Below, piece by piece: positions 45,955-57,454 of a stretch of 64,000 nucleotides of DNA. How positions within the stretch are numbered: position 1 is the first letter of the stretch; the number at the start of each line of letters is the position of its first letter. The position numbers were made by a program, and so were the translations under genes. A model generated the notes under the pieces. That model was not told the DNA's origin. It did not search any database and was given only the letters and a program-made list of their open reading frames with translations. Origin of the DNA: Acestrorhynchus altus (taxonomy: Eukaryota; Chordata; Actinopteri; Characiformes; Acestrorhynchidae); the NCBI GenBank assembly GCA_034509495.1, contig CM067509.1:2868671-2932670 (forward strand). The letters are read 5' to 3'.

Positions 45955-46182
45955 GGTGCACATGGACCCAACCAATCCACACACGGTGATACACACTCAT
46001 ACACACTAGTGAACTCATACCGTAGGCGGCAGTGAGCACAAGGAGGAGTCAGCAGCCCCATCCACAGCGCTGAGGGAGCAGTTGGCCAGTAAAGTGCACT
46101 ACAGTCAAGGGCAGGAGTCAGTTCAGGGATATGAATCTGCAACCTTCCAGTCACAAGGCTGGTTTCCGAACCACCCCTTAAA
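45955..46182 (-). repeat. Teleost SINE-like repeat, copy 1
   Basis: The plus strand has CCAACCAATCCACACACGG, TAGGCGGCAGTGAGCACAAG, CAGCAGCCCCATCCACAGCG and ATATGAATCTGCAACCTTCC then AGTCACAAGGCTGG. The last part is the inverse of a tRNA-like head (box B inverted). It pairs with 48211-48410. Confidence 0.7.
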
Positions 46183-46184
46183 CA

Positions 46185-47439
46185 GAGGTTGTCGATTATA
46201 CCCAAAATGGTAGTGTTTTATTTGGAGTTTGTGAGAAATGTTGTCAAGCATCAACAAAAACACATGCCTGTAAAGAGCAAAACAACAGAAACCAGGAATG
46301 TGGAGTGGTCTCTTAATCACTCCAGAGTTGTATATATCATATATACACCAAGTCATGTCTCCATGCCTTTGCCAGTGGAATGACCAGCAAGTTCTCAAAG
46401 AAAAGGGCCAAATCATGATGAAGACCAGTAATTCCAGTGATGTACAGCCGTTCAGTCTTTGCTGGGGTTGAGTTTCAGGTGATGGGCTTCCGTCCGTGAG
46501 ATGCAAGTTGAAATGTGGGTGTCAGAAGGCGAGAAAGAAAGGATGAGCTGAGTCAGCATGGCAGCAATAAAAAATACATGGGATGATTTTACTTTAGAAG
46601 AGAAGATTGCTTTGGTTGGTCTGACCTTTTCCTTTCTCTCCGCCGTCTCTGCTCATGTGCGTGAGCGAACGCCTGTTGTCTCCTCTGCCCCTTCTATTTT
46701 ACCGCCCTGTGCAGAAGCAGAACCACCCCCCTGTTGCTGATAGTCTATATGAACGTTCCAGTCAGATGTTCCTCCAGACTGCTGTCAGTAGAAAAGCTAT
46801 TTAGCAGATCAGCTTCATCTGGTGTTAATTATTCTTAGTGACTTCAGGTGCTGTTAATTAAGGCCCATAATTAACCCACTGGCTGGGTCATGTGACCCAG
46901 CATTTCAGTACAAAAAAAAAAACACACCCTGCAGTTTTTAATATAGGCTTAACATAATCAATTCAGAACGAAACTTTTCGTTTCACTTAAAAGTCACTTT
47001 GCAAATGTCAGCTTGATAAACAAGACGCTGTTTATTCTGCTTCAACGCAGCTGAATCTGATTCAGCTTAATTGCACAGGAGTTAATTCAACGCTGACGAT
47101 ATCACGGTGCAGCCTGTATGAAGGTAGCATACCAAACCTATCAGTTATCAGATTGTGCTGACTGCTAATGAAAGCTGAATGCAGACTCACCGCGTCAGGA
47201 CACTACTTGCAGAATGTATATCAACCAGCACATTAACAGAGCAAAGTTGGTAAATAGTGAAGAGTTCAGGGATGTCCGATGCACATTTCTCATCGTGATG
47301 TGTAAGCAGGGATTTACTTTACTGATTCCTAAACTCACCCTTCGGGTTCACTTTGGGAAGTAGAGAAGAAAAGGGCCTACAGACTGGTGTAGTAAACATA
47401 AAACCTAAATGTTAGCAATGTCTATTCGTTTCCATCTGA
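46185..47439. other. Unrecognised DNA with one well-placed small ORF
   Basis: At 46558-46740 a 60-codon frame starts in a strong vertebrate start context (A at -3, G at +4). It reads MAAIKNTWDDFTLEEKIALV, a short hydrophobic run ALVGLTFSFLSAVSAHV and a Pro/Cys-rich end. No homologue comes to mind, and no promoter or poly(A) signal is assigned. It is probably chance. The rest is featureless. Confidence 0.2.
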
Positions 47440-47540
47440 ATTAAAACCCAAATGAAATGTCCAGTGCATGTTTACTGCTCTCGCCACTGAGGGGGCAGGG
47501 CTAATCACATTGCTGACCCAGATATTGGGTTAAAGCAGAA
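47440..47540 (-). repeat. Dispersed repeat family M, partial copy
   Basis: GTCCAGTGCATGTTTACTGC, GAGGGGGCAGGGCTAATCAC and GACCCAGATATTGGGTT. Relative to 15240-15392 it lacks the CATGTGTACATGCTCAACCT portion. Confidence 0.6.
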
Positions 47541-47545
47541 AATGA

Positions 47546-48020
47546 GTGTCATGTCTGCCCTTTGTCAGTCCAGTTTACCTCTGTCTTCCTGTCTTGATGT
47601 TATTGTTTGGGTTGTTTGTTTTTTGTCCTTGTCTCCTCCCTTGCTCCGCCCATTCCCACCTGTGTCTGATTTGTAACCCTGCCCCCTCGTTATCATGTCT
47701 AGGTGTTGTCTATGTCATGTTGTATTTTAGACCCTTTGTTTCAGTCTGTCTTTGTCAGTCCTTTTGTTACCTACCATGTTTGTTACCACAGTTAGTGTTT
47801 TGTTTGTTGGTTTGTTGCTAGTTCACTTTGTTCCCTTCCCTGTATCTTAGTATTGTTACCTCCTGTTTTGTTTGTAGCTTGTTTTGTTTTATTTAGTGTT
47901 CGTTAGTATTTCCCTGCTTTTGTTTGTGTGCAAGCTTTGTTTTTCTTTATTTATTAAATCATCTTCCCCGGCATTTGCCTCCACACCCTCGTCCTTGTTC
48001 TGTCTGCTCACACTTGACAA
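47546..48020 (+). repeat. T-rich dispersed repeat family L, copy 3
   Basis: Ordered blocks shared with 28745-29085 and, inverted, 29255-29650: CCACCTGTGTCTGATTTGTA, ACCCTGCCCCCTCGTTATCA, TCTAGGTGTTGTC and the end TTTATTAAATCATCTTCC followed by GCATTTGCCTCCAC. The Phe/Leu/Cys-rich frames over it are compositional. Confidence 0.55.
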
Positions 48021-48210
48021 TGAGAAGGAAGGGGCTGTTCACTCTCTTTCTTTGCTCACACAGTGTTCAAATTTCAGACGTCCTGATACTCATACGTTCA
48101 TAAATAATAAAGGACCTCTCTAGGTTTTCTTTAATATATATTTTTTTGACAACATTTGGGCTTTTTAGTCCATAAAAAATTAGTAAGTAAGCAGTAATAG
48201 CAACTATACT

Positions 48211-48410
48211 TTTTTAACCCACTGTGTTGTGCACACATGGGAATCAATCCTCCACATTTAACCCATCCCCACACACTAGTGACTTCACACACCAGGGGGC
48301 AGTGAGCACACGTGCCCCGAGTGATGGGCAGCCCTATCCTCAGCACCCCGGGGAGCAGCTGGGGAGTTCAGTGGCTTGCTTCAGTCATGTCCCGCCAGTT
48401 CAGGGATTCT
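48211..48410 (-). repeat. Teleost SINE-like repeat, copy 2
   Basis: GGGAATCAATCCTCCACATT, CCACACACTAGTGACTTCAC, CAGGGGGCAGTGAGCACACG and GATGGGCAGCCCTATCCTCA. It is the better preserved of the two copies, but it lacks the inverted tRNA-like head after 48410. Confidence 0.75.
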
Positions 48411-48539
48411 AACAAACTACAAGACTTATTTATTCTTATCTATTTATTGTGGTCTCATCATTTTGTGATGAACTGTTGGTGAGTAATACCAGCTAAAAAT
48501 GCAGCTAAGTTCACTCATTTCCAGTGGAATTAAATTCTA

Positions 48540-48925
48540 GTTTAAATGCCAAAGGAGCTTCCAGTGCAGCTTTACTGTTCTGTCCATGTGTACATGCTCA
48601 ACCTGGATGCAGACTTCAACTAATCAGCAAGGGGGGATGTGAAGGGATCATACTGATACATGCAAAAATAAACAAACAAACAAACAAACAAATAAATAAA
48701 AAGAAATAATGAAGTATATATGCAGATAGGTTTTATGTTATTCGGAATATTCTTAAGTATTTTAAAGAGGTTTATGTTGTCAATATATACAAATTATAAA
48801 ATTAGTAGATCTCAAATGAAGACAAATTTTGGTATCCTTGAGCATCCTATCTGATGTGTGACTGTCTCCTATAAATACATTTTTGGTGAATAGAAATATG
48901 TCAAACTTTGAAACCCTCCCAAAAA
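48540..48925 (-). repeat. Dispersed repeat family M, copy with AAAC array
   Basis: AGCTTCCAGTGCAGCTTTAC, CTGTCCATGTGTACATGCTC and AACCTGGATGCAGAC, then an (AAAC)n/(AAAT)n run at 48665-48700, then GTCTCCTATAAATACATTTT and GGTGAATAGAAATATGTC. Confidence 0.6.
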
Positions 48926-48929
48926 ATTG

Positions 48930-49403
48930 GCCTAGATTTTGAAAAGTTAAATACAAGCATAGGCCTTATATATTTCTATATATTTCTATGTACGTAAGCA
49001 TATAAATACAATAAGTCAAGTATACTTAATCGTGTATTTGATCAGTACATCTCTAACAAGTATGCAAGAAGCCAGTTCACTTATTTTTAGTTTAAAGACG
49101 TAAACAAATGGAAAACTTGAAGGAACTCGTGAAAGAAAAGATCAATATTCAGGTTTGTTCAGAGGCCGAGACACTACATGAGTTGCACTGACATTCTTGG
49201 AACAACATCTTAAAGTATTTGTCCAGGCTAGTTATTAGGTAAAGTGTAGACTTTGAGCTATGTGTGTTTTGTAACCAGCAATTAAGTTAAAAAGCTGAAC
49301 ACACTCTTCATGAACACACTCACTGAGGTCAAGCCTGGTGCTGGAAAACAGACTTCAGTTCAAACATTCCCATCCATGATCCATTCTGTAATTGCTGCCC
49401 TAT
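48930..49403. other. No recognised feature
   Basis: AT-rich, no supportable feature. Confidence 0.5.
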
Positions 49404-49419
49404 ATAATAATAATAATAA

Positions 49420-49450
<31 letters not shown>

Positions 49451-49497
49451 AAGAAGAAGAAGAAGAAGAAGAATATAATAATAATAATAATAATAAT
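49404..49497. repeat. (TAA)n-(GAA)n-(TAA)n compound microsatellite
   Basis: TAA repeats to 49420, about 50 bases of AAG to 49472, then TAA repeats again to 49497. This is a symmetrical arrangement. The Lys, Ser and Phe repeat frames are artefacts. Confidence 0.97.
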
Positions 49498-49499
49498 GT

Positions 49500-50399
49500 G
49501 TTTGTTATAGAAAATGATATTTTGATGTATTTCTTTATATATTTTTTTACCATCAACAGCACATATTAAACTCTTGTAGGTTCGCTGGTCATTTTGGATA
49601 GTAAATGAAATGGACATGTGGTGGATAGACCTGCTGATCTCACCACTCCCCCCCTGACTGTCATTATAAACTTCTTGCTGTAATAAAAAGATACATAATC
49701 AAAGAAAAAACAGTGTTAAACAGTGAAGAGGAAAAGAAGTGAAGCCTTTAAACACATCTTTATAGATCGAGAGTAAAGAGAATTTGAGGTTGCAGTAATG
49801 TGTTCCACAATTCATTAACCACGGCATTGACCATTGACCAATTGACCAATCATAATTGCAGGACTGACAGAGGTCCAGCATTGTTGACTCCTCCTGTTTA
49901 TTTTAGAAATACACTGAACCGATTCCGAGCCAATATGAGTGTCTCTTTCCTGGCATTCTCTCACTGAGTAGCGCAATACAGACTCCAGTCCCACCTGCTC
50001 AGCTCAGCTCAGAGATACCTAAACGTGAAATTATGTCTTTGCTCACTCTTTGAACAGTCTGTCCTGAGGCCTACTTGGAGAGAGGGAGCCATTATTATGC
50101 TGGAGTCTGATCACTGTGATTTTCCACTCAACCATGAAGAACAATGTTCACCTCAAAGTGTCATAAAGAACGTTGCTCCCCAGGGAGAGGAGTTGTTTCG
50201 AGGCTAAAAAGAACCGCCGAAAAGCGACATTTTAGCACATTCCCTGTTTTTACAGCTGCAACACTGAAACGGTTTGTTAATGAGCTGATTGGTGGAATCA
50301 GGTGTGTTGGGTGCAGAGAATTAACAAAAGTGTGCAGGGCAGGGGGGGACGTGAGAGACACTGCCCTATACCAAAAGGTTTTTTCTGACCTGTAACAAT
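49500..50399. other. No recognised feature
   Basis: Unique-looking. Overlapping frames at 50144-50418 on both strands show no domain. Confidence 0.45.
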
Positions 50400-50585
50400 G
50401 TCCACGCGTTTCCACCAAAAATAACTGGTTCTTGAACTGGTTCTGTTCAGGCTTGAACCTCAGTGGTTTTTAGCAAACAAGCCCACATTTACACCAGTTT
50501 TAGTGGAACTAAGGATACGTCACACACTTTGTTATATGGCATTGCACAGCATCAATGAACAGAACTGAGAACATGGTGGGGGTTT
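50400..50585 (+). repeat. Dispersed repeat, copy 2 (pair with 25360-25580)
   Basis: AAGCCCACATTTACACCAGT, TAGTGGAACTAAGGATACGT and GCATTGCACAGCATCAATGA match copy 1. A GGTTCTTGAACTGGTTCTG palindrome-like block precedes. Confidence 0.55.
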
Positions 50586-50589
50586 CACC

Positions 50590-51640
50590 AGTGGCCGTTT
50601 GGTCCCAGTCCAAATTTTCTACTGGCTAAGCTGTTTTTCAGCTTTTTGCTCAGTATTTTTTTAACTTAATTCTTAAAAATGCTAAATTAAAGCTATACAC
50701 TGACTATGTAATAAAGTGTCAATAAGTCTGGAACAGTCTATATGTATTTGTCCATTTCCAGTGTGTATTTTTTATAAATATATCTGTATAAAATGTACAG
50801 TCAAAATTGAAAAATGTGTCTCCTTTATTAACCCCTTCGGGCCTCAGTCGTCACTGTGAGGACAGAATCACCCCTTGTGTTCTCAGCTTTGTAAGTCAGG
50901 AATCCCTTGACAAACCGGCACAAAACACATACGGTTAGAAACCACAGAACCTACTCTTTCTAAAAGTAGTGATTTTGTTGTGGTGCATCTGCGAGTAATT
51001 CATTGTGGAAAATCATGCTTTTATAAAATTTGTAACTGTTTTTAGAAGCTCCTGTTATTAAAATCCAGTATAATAAAGCAGTTTTTATCACCTGAGATGT
51101 TGGTCATGTTGGCCCTGAACAAATAATTTCAAGTTTTGGGCTTCTGTGACAAGCAGTTTTAGAGATTGGCATGGATCCAAGAGGCAAAATCATCCAAAAA
51201 CGTAAGGCCACCTGAATTTTTTCATACATTTTTCACAGTAATAAGCTACATTAAAAAATGTTGTATATATTTATTATTCTCAACTTATAGACACCATTCT
51301 GCAACTTTTTTGTTCAGAAATCTATTTTTTTAGTCTCCACATTCAAAAATAAGTAGAAAAAAAATCGTTTGTCAATTTTTGATAACAACTTGGTCACTTT
51401 CATCAAGATATTAAACTTCTGAGATGCATGTAAATCATGTGAGCGAGCTGGAAACAAGCATATGAATATTCAATTCCTAGTGGAAGGTTTTAATCCAGCA
51501 AATATAGTAACTGTGCAATGCTACCCATAGAGAAATGTGACATATGGCCATACATGTATATATCATCAATTTCTAGACCTATATCTCAGAGTATGTATAC
51601 ATTTACACTCCCAGCGTATGTGAAGCCACTCCCTTTCTTT
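50590..51640. other. No recognised feature
   Basis: AT-rich DNA without supportable genes or repeats. Confidence 0.5.
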
Positions 51641-53042
51641 TTTGTTGTAGACTGAAAACATTTGGGCTTGATATTAAAAGATGAACATGAGACAAAAGAT
51701 CAACATTTCAGGTATTTACATCTGGATTTGATACACTGAAGATAGCATCTTTTGTCTGAACTCATTTTTTTCAAAAAGTATTGGAACATGTGAGTGGCAG
51801 GTATGTTTTGTTGCCCAGGTGTGTCCTATCACATAGTTTATTAAACAATAAATAGTGCTGAATGTCTGCACTCAGTTTCAGGTTTGGGCTTTGGTTAGAT
51901 GAGTAACCAACATGAAAAGCAGAGAGCTGTCTATGGATGAAAAACAAGCAGCTGTGAAGATTAGAGAAGATGGAAAATCTATCAGATCCATTGCACAAAT
52001 ATTGGCCATAGCCAGTACAACTATTTGGAACGTCCTGGAGATGGTTTTTGTGCTAAGTTACAGATGCTGAACAGGTAAACCAAGGACAACAACAACAATT
52101 GATGACAGAAACCTTGTAAGTGCTGCAAAAAGACCCTTTAGAACCTCCAGAGGGCAGGAATGAAGTTTTCAAAATCTACTGTTTGTAGAAGATTTCATGA
52201 ACCCGAAGTGCAGAGGCTTGACCAGAGGATGCAAACCACTAATTAGCAAGAATAACAGGAATGATTGAATTTGCCAGGAAGTACAGAGACAAGCCTCAGA
52301 GGTTTTATGGACTGGTGAGACAAAGATGAATGTTTATCAATGTGATGGAAAGGATCTGCTCATGATCCCAAACACATAAGCTCATCTGTGAAACACAATG
52401 AAGGTAATGCCATGGCTTGGGCTTGCATGGCTTCTTCTGGGACAGGCTGATTAATCTTCATTGATGATGTCACCCATAATGGCAGTGGTGCAATTAACTC
52501 AGACATCTACAAGAACATTTTGTCTGCCAATTTAAAGAAAGAAGCAACCTAAATGATTGATTAGGAGATCCTTCATTATGCAGCAAAATGATGACCCAAA
52601 CACGCTGCCAAAACTACAGAGAAGTTCATCAGGGGCGAGAAGTGTAACGTTTTACACCGGCCTAGTCACTCTCCAGACTTCAGCCCTATAGCACGTCCAT
52701 TTGGGACTAACCTTAATAAACACAATCTGAACGAAGCTGCAGTGAAAGCCTAGAAAAGCATCACAAATGAAGAATGCGAAGGTTAAGTGATGTCATTGGG
52801 TCACAAGCTTGATTCAGTTACTGCAAGCAAAGGAATTTCAATGAAATATTAAAGCTTATTCACTTAAATCTATTTGAAGTTGATCTGCTACAATAATGTT
52901 GCTCACAAGAATAACGAGTGAGATCAGACAAAGTTCAGCTTTCGTCTGTACTGTGTATCAGATCCAGATGTTAATACCTGGAAATAAAAGATGAAATATT
53001 GACCTTTTTTTTAATATCAAACCCAAATGTTTTCAATCTACA

Positions 53043-53048
<6 letters not shown>
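51641..53048 (+). mobile_element. Tc1-like transposon, near full length, inactive
   Basis: About 1.4 kb between inverted ends, TTTGTTGTAGACTGAAAACA at the left and its inverse TTTGCTGTAGATTGAAAACA at the right, with inverted similarity running on for about 90 bases. The transposase starts at 51912 (MKSRELSMDEKQAAVKI, then RSIAQILAIASTTIWNVLE, the helix-turn-helix) and breaks soon after. The three catalytic positions of the DD34E triad are all replaced: WTGETK (Gly at 52314-52316 for Asp), QQNDDP (Asn at 52587-52589 for Asp) and SPDFSPIARP (Ala at 52691-52693 for Glu). The spacing is still normal. Confidence 0.9.

Positions 53049-53129
<81 letters not shown>
53048..53129. repeat. (TA)n-(TG)n microsatellite at transposon end
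   Basis: TA repeats (53048-53074) begin exactly at the right end of the Tc1-like element and pass into TG repeats to 53129. Confidence 0.97.
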
Positions 53130-53130
<1 letters not shown>

Positions 53131-54439
53131 GCAGTGATGCAGCAGTAAACAGATTAACAGTATACATGAACTGTGTATATACATCTAAACAGGGATAGAT
53201 TACTTACTGCAGAAGTGAGCTCAGTGGTTAGAAGCCTCTGACTGCCAGGAGCCCCAAGGAGGTAACTTAAAATACGGGCCACAGTCTACTGTGGAGTTAA
53301 AAATGTGATTAAATGTTCCAAATAAATAAATATCCAAAAGAATAAACACATTTCTTCTAACACACGATTTTTGATGTATGTATGTATCATCGTGTTTCCA
53401 TTTCTTTTGTGATTCATGTAACGGTTGCTATCCAAACAGTCTTGTGGCCAGGTTCTTCATCAAGACTATGATCTGTTCCTGGTTGTTTTACCAGTCTAAT
53501 TTCAGCATAACTACAGACCTTCTTTCAAGTCAAATTGGAGGAGAGATTGAATAGAAATTCTTGTCAGACACCAGTAACTGCGGTCCATTCAGAAGCCGTA
53601 GTCCATCATGATTCTGACATCTTGAAAGGGTACAAAATGTATTCTTCACTCTGTTCCTTTGCAAGGAAACCACTTTGAGCGAAACTTCTGAACAATGTGT
53701 CTTTCTCAGCCTTACGTCAGTTTTGGAGCTACGCTAGTGGATCTCGTCTAATGACTACATGGTACCAGTCCCGTCAAAGGTCATTTCTAATAGTCTAATA
53801 CTGGATTTGCTTTTCACCTCGTGTATCAAACACAATTTGCTAAGCAAGGCAGGGTGGAGGTTGCAGCACTTTTCACAAAGACTGACCTTAATGTGGCTGC
53901 CGAGAAGCTGTCAGTGAATGTATTATGAGCGGATGGCTCAAGGTTGTTTCCACCAGTTGATGGTGGATGAGTAATAGAAGCTTTGTGCAGGTGCTACGAT
54001 CTGTACGGAATTGATTACAAGCACTTCTAAGAAACAATGACTTCAAGATCATCTGGAATTTATGCACACTACATACTGAAGTCTACGCTTGGGTGCTTTA
54101 CTAGCCCGTGTTTCAAGGCCCATTGAAGCGTAGGCAGTCTAATAGGTGCTGGTATCTGCCATACAAATTAGATTGCATGGCACCTGAAATGATCAGCAAT
54201 GCACTGTAAGGTCTATATTCATTAGAGTTTACTGTAGAATCTGTGATCTGTGCTATAAACAGCCATGTTGCTATAATATATGTTCTGAACTTTGGTCTCC
54301 GTATTCAGTATATTACGGTAGACTGTATTTAGGATAGTACTGTACGCTCTATGTTCTCATCCTTATAGCCTCAAATCAGCCCTAAACCTGCTTCTCTTCC
54401 TCATGACATATGATAGCATAGCTGTTTCTTCCCTTCCGG
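53130..54439. other. Single-copy DNA; candidate conserved element 53640-53960
   Basis: No gene is seen. 53640-53960 has no repeats, with GCCTTACGTCAGTTTTGGAG (a CRE-like TTACGTCA), GGTCATTTCTAATAGTC and CACAATTTGCTAAGCAAGGC. Candidate only. No intact open frame of note. Confidence 0.3.
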
Positions 54440-54700
54440 TTCAAAAAATTGGGTGCTATTCTCAACTCAACCCTTTCATTCAGTGTCCATGACAGTTTCG
54501 ACCTGGGCAATATTAGCAAAATTACACCATTGCTCCCAGTCTTCAGTGAAAACCATTCATGCTTTCATCTCCAGATGTGTATACTACTGTAACTGTCTTC
54601 TAGCCCGTAGAAGCAAACCTCAGATGCTCTAGTACCCTGTTGCACATCCAGTTTGTGTACATCGTTTGTGCTGTGTTGTCCAGCATTTGAACTGGCTTTG
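54440..54700 (+). mobile_element. L2-like LINE reverse-transcriptase trace
   Basis: Frame pieces VKKLGAILNSTLSFSVHD, NISKITPLLPV, then after a frame change KTIHAFISRCVYYCNCLLAR match the L2/Rex1 pattern 'LGV..DS.LSF...N I.KI.PLL...HAFI.SRLDYCN.LL.G'. It is strongly decayed, with no catalytic box. Confidence 0.65.
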
Positions 54701-54709
54701 TTTAAACTA

Positions 54710-55865
54710 GCAGTTGAACATTCTTCGACGATCTTTTTTGTCTTACCTGTTTGATTCCACAAACCCACTCATCTACCCAGGGCTTCTTCAGCCAGGGTAT
54801 TCACAATTTCTGCATTTTTTAATCCTGCTCCCACCAGATCCTGCTCGAAATTGGCAGCATTTGTCCTTCTCCCACCCACAGCATAGACATTTTGGCCTGG
54901 TCCCGCCCGCAGTCCAACACACTCGCCTTTAGTCAACTTAATTGTGGTTTATTTGCTTCTCTTCAGAGCCCTTTCCACAGCCGAGGTCAGCGTCTACAGG
55001 CTCGGCCATTTCGCTTGCCCAGTAATTCACAGTTCATGTGTTGTTCATGTGACTGATTGCTTTGCAAATATTTAGAACAAGTTTATTACTTCATTATTAT
55101 GTTAATTATGCACAGTAACGAGTGCATGATTATTATTATTAGTATTTATTCATTTGTGCTGATCCTGCATTCACTAGATCAGTTAACTGCCTGCTCTTGA
55201 GCTTGACATTGAAATTCAGTCCTGTGCTGTAAGGTATTGTGATCCGGGAGTCCTGTGGAGTCCAGTGGAAATGCTGACCTTTGTTGATCAAGCCTCACCT
55301 CCGGAGCTCTATCTCCCTACATGTTCAACAGCCGAGTTCTCTCTTCGTGTTGAAATCTTAAGCACATTTGATGTCTAAATATTTCATATACAACTTTGGT
55401 TGAAAAAGGCTCAGATGTGGTTTTATCAGTCTGTTGTGTTATCTCAGAATGAAACACTGATTTTATGTTCACAGATGGCTTTCGCTTCCTGGCTCACTGA
55501 ACTGGGCTACCTGTGGACACTGGCACAGGCCTAGCTGAGGTCAGAGTTTGATGGTGATGTTTGTCTGGGTCCCAAAATACTGTCCTTAAGCAACAAAAAC
55601 TCCCTTCGGCCCCGAAGAAGCCGTGGCAAAAGTACTCCATTGGTTGAGTTTGCATGGAAAGTTCAGGATGGGCTGCCTGTACTCCAAATAAAGTAGGAAG
55701 CAATTCAGGCCACATTGTGACTCTTATATCACTCTGAGAAGAAGCATGATGTTCTCATTCCATAAAGTGTGAACTACACCTTCACCTCTTTCTGTCAGAC
55801 CATGGCTAAACAGCTGACAGCAGGGATGGGAGACTGAGACTCAGCTGTAAGCGTGAACCCACAGA

Positions 55866-55866
<1 letters not shown>
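54710..55866. other. No recognised feature
   Basis: Unique-looking DNA; small frames lack domains and splice context. Confidence 0.45.

Positions 55867-55918
<52 letters not shown>
55867..55918. repeat. (CT)n microsatellite
   Basis: Fifty-two bases of CT; gives an Arg-Glu repeat frame on the minus strand. Confidence 0.98.
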
Positions 55919-55923
<5 letters not shown>

Positions 55924-56167
55924 TGCACACACCTTGGGCTCAGAGCACCAAGCCTTTTGCTGGCAACGGAGTTGCGCCAATTAACATCCAGCTGTTCACC
56001 AGCACAGGCTGGCGGGGAGGCAAGGAAAGGGGCACTGGCATGCCAGTCCCTGACAGACACAACTTTAAAACACAGACACTCAAAGCAACAAGGCTGCTAC
56101 TAAATAAAAAAAAAACCTGCTTTGTGTTTTCACAATTTCACAAATTCTCTTTATTCAGTAATGAAAA

Positions 56168-56337
56168 TACCGTATTTTCCAGAATATAAGCTGCACCAGA
56201 ATATAAGACGCACCTGCAACGTTTTTTAAAAAACCTGGAAAATAACATATATGAGAAGAAAAAGCTGCACCTCATTATAAGCCGCATGGTTTAAAGCGTG
56301 GAAAAAAGTAGTGGCTTATAGTCCAGAAATTACGGTA
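56168..56337. mobile_element. Palindromic MITE, 170 bp
   Basis: The left end TACCGTATTTTCCAGAATAT and the right end read inverted, TACCGTAATTTCTGGACTAT, are inverted repeats. AGCTGCACCAGAATATAAG and TAAGCCGCATGG/CTTATAG are the internal 'ATAAGCCGC' words of a MITE frequent in fish. It has no coding content. Confidence 0.8.
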
Positions 56338-56339
56338 AT

Positions 56340-56954
56340 ATCTTGAGAATATTTAAAATCGTCTCTGGACAGGTTGTGCTATTTGCCTTTATACACTAAA
56401 TGAAATCATACGGGTTCTTGGGGAGCTCACAGAAGACTAAAGTTTCAGTCTCAGCCTTTGTTATTGGTCAAGATTACATTAATAACAGAGGATAGCAACG
56501 TCATGGACGTTCCTTCCCCAGTACACAATCTACACATCTGCACATCTGTACTATAAACACATCCATTGACCAAACAAATAACTCGCTGGTAGAATTGCTG
56601 CGAAAGTCAATGTGTTGTTCTGTCTCAAACAGATATGATAACGGGGTGGTCTGATTAGACATCAGGTCTACACACAACAGGATGTAAGAATCCTGCTGCC
56701 TTTTGAAAAAGGTTGTCAGAGATAGTGGGTAGTGTAGGTCTCGATGAGAGAGTATGGACTGCTAGACATGCCTCAAAGACATTTTGCCCAGCTGACAGAC
56801 TGCAGTCCCAAAAAACAGCAGCCGTGGGTTCTTCGACGGCACTTTCTAGCACTTGTTTGAGGCCCACAAAGCAGGAGAAGGCTATAAGAAGAGCATTTCC
56901 ATTTCCAAGTTTGAAATGTAATTAAGAAATGGCATTTTACAGGAGCAGTGGAGG
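56340..56954. other. No recognised feature
   Basis: Three overlapping 61-70 aa frames at 56655-56958 lie on opposite strands; none is supported. Confidence 0.45.
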
Positions 56955-57450
56955 TCAAAATAAGGTCTGAGAGACAAAACTATGAACATTTTCAGAGCTT
57001 CTCAAATCGGAACCCAACTTGACTGCAAAACACCTTCAGGAAGATTTAGCAGACTCTGGAATTGTGGTGCATTGTTTAAATAAAACTTTTTGGCTGCAAT
57101 GACCACAGGTATGTTTGGAGAAAAAAAGGGCACAGGATTTCAAGAAAAGAACACCTCTCCAACTGTTAAGCATGGAGAAGTATCAATGATGCTTTGGGGT
57201 TGTGTTGCAGTCAGTGACACAAGGGATATTTCACAGGTAGAGGGAAGAATGGATTCAGTGAAATTCTGGCAGCAAACAGCGCATTAGTGGATGGCTTCTA
57301 CTAATGGATAATGATCTTAAACACACCTCAGAATCCACAACAGACCTCAAAAGGGGCAGCTGAAGGTTGTAGCACGGCCCTCACGATCCCCTGATGAAAT
57401 AAAAGTATTTAAAAACTACGAAAACATCTCACAAAATTGGTCCAGGGTTA
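56955..57450 (+). mobile_element. Tc1-like transposase relic (C-terminal half)
   Basis: The frame at 57090-57287 reads MFGEKKGTGFQEKNTSPTVK then HGEVSMMLWGCVAVSDTRD. Upstream, in another frame, is YVWRKKG. Further on MDNDLKHTSESTTDL (about 57303-57347) corresponds to the QQDNDPKHTS box with the second catalytic Asp kept, followed by stops, then SPDEIKVFKN in another frame. The first catalytic box is not found. Same subfamily as 2470-2620. Confidence 0.75.
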
Positions 57451-57454
57451 ATAA

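Noticed and set aside
46123..46506. 127-aa minus-strand frame
   Set aside because: It starts in unrecognised DNA and ends in a SINE-like repeat. No domain is seen.
53210..53270. tRNA-like wording GCTCAGTGGTTAGAAGCC
   Set aside because: A box-A-like word only. No box B and no cloverleaf could be built.
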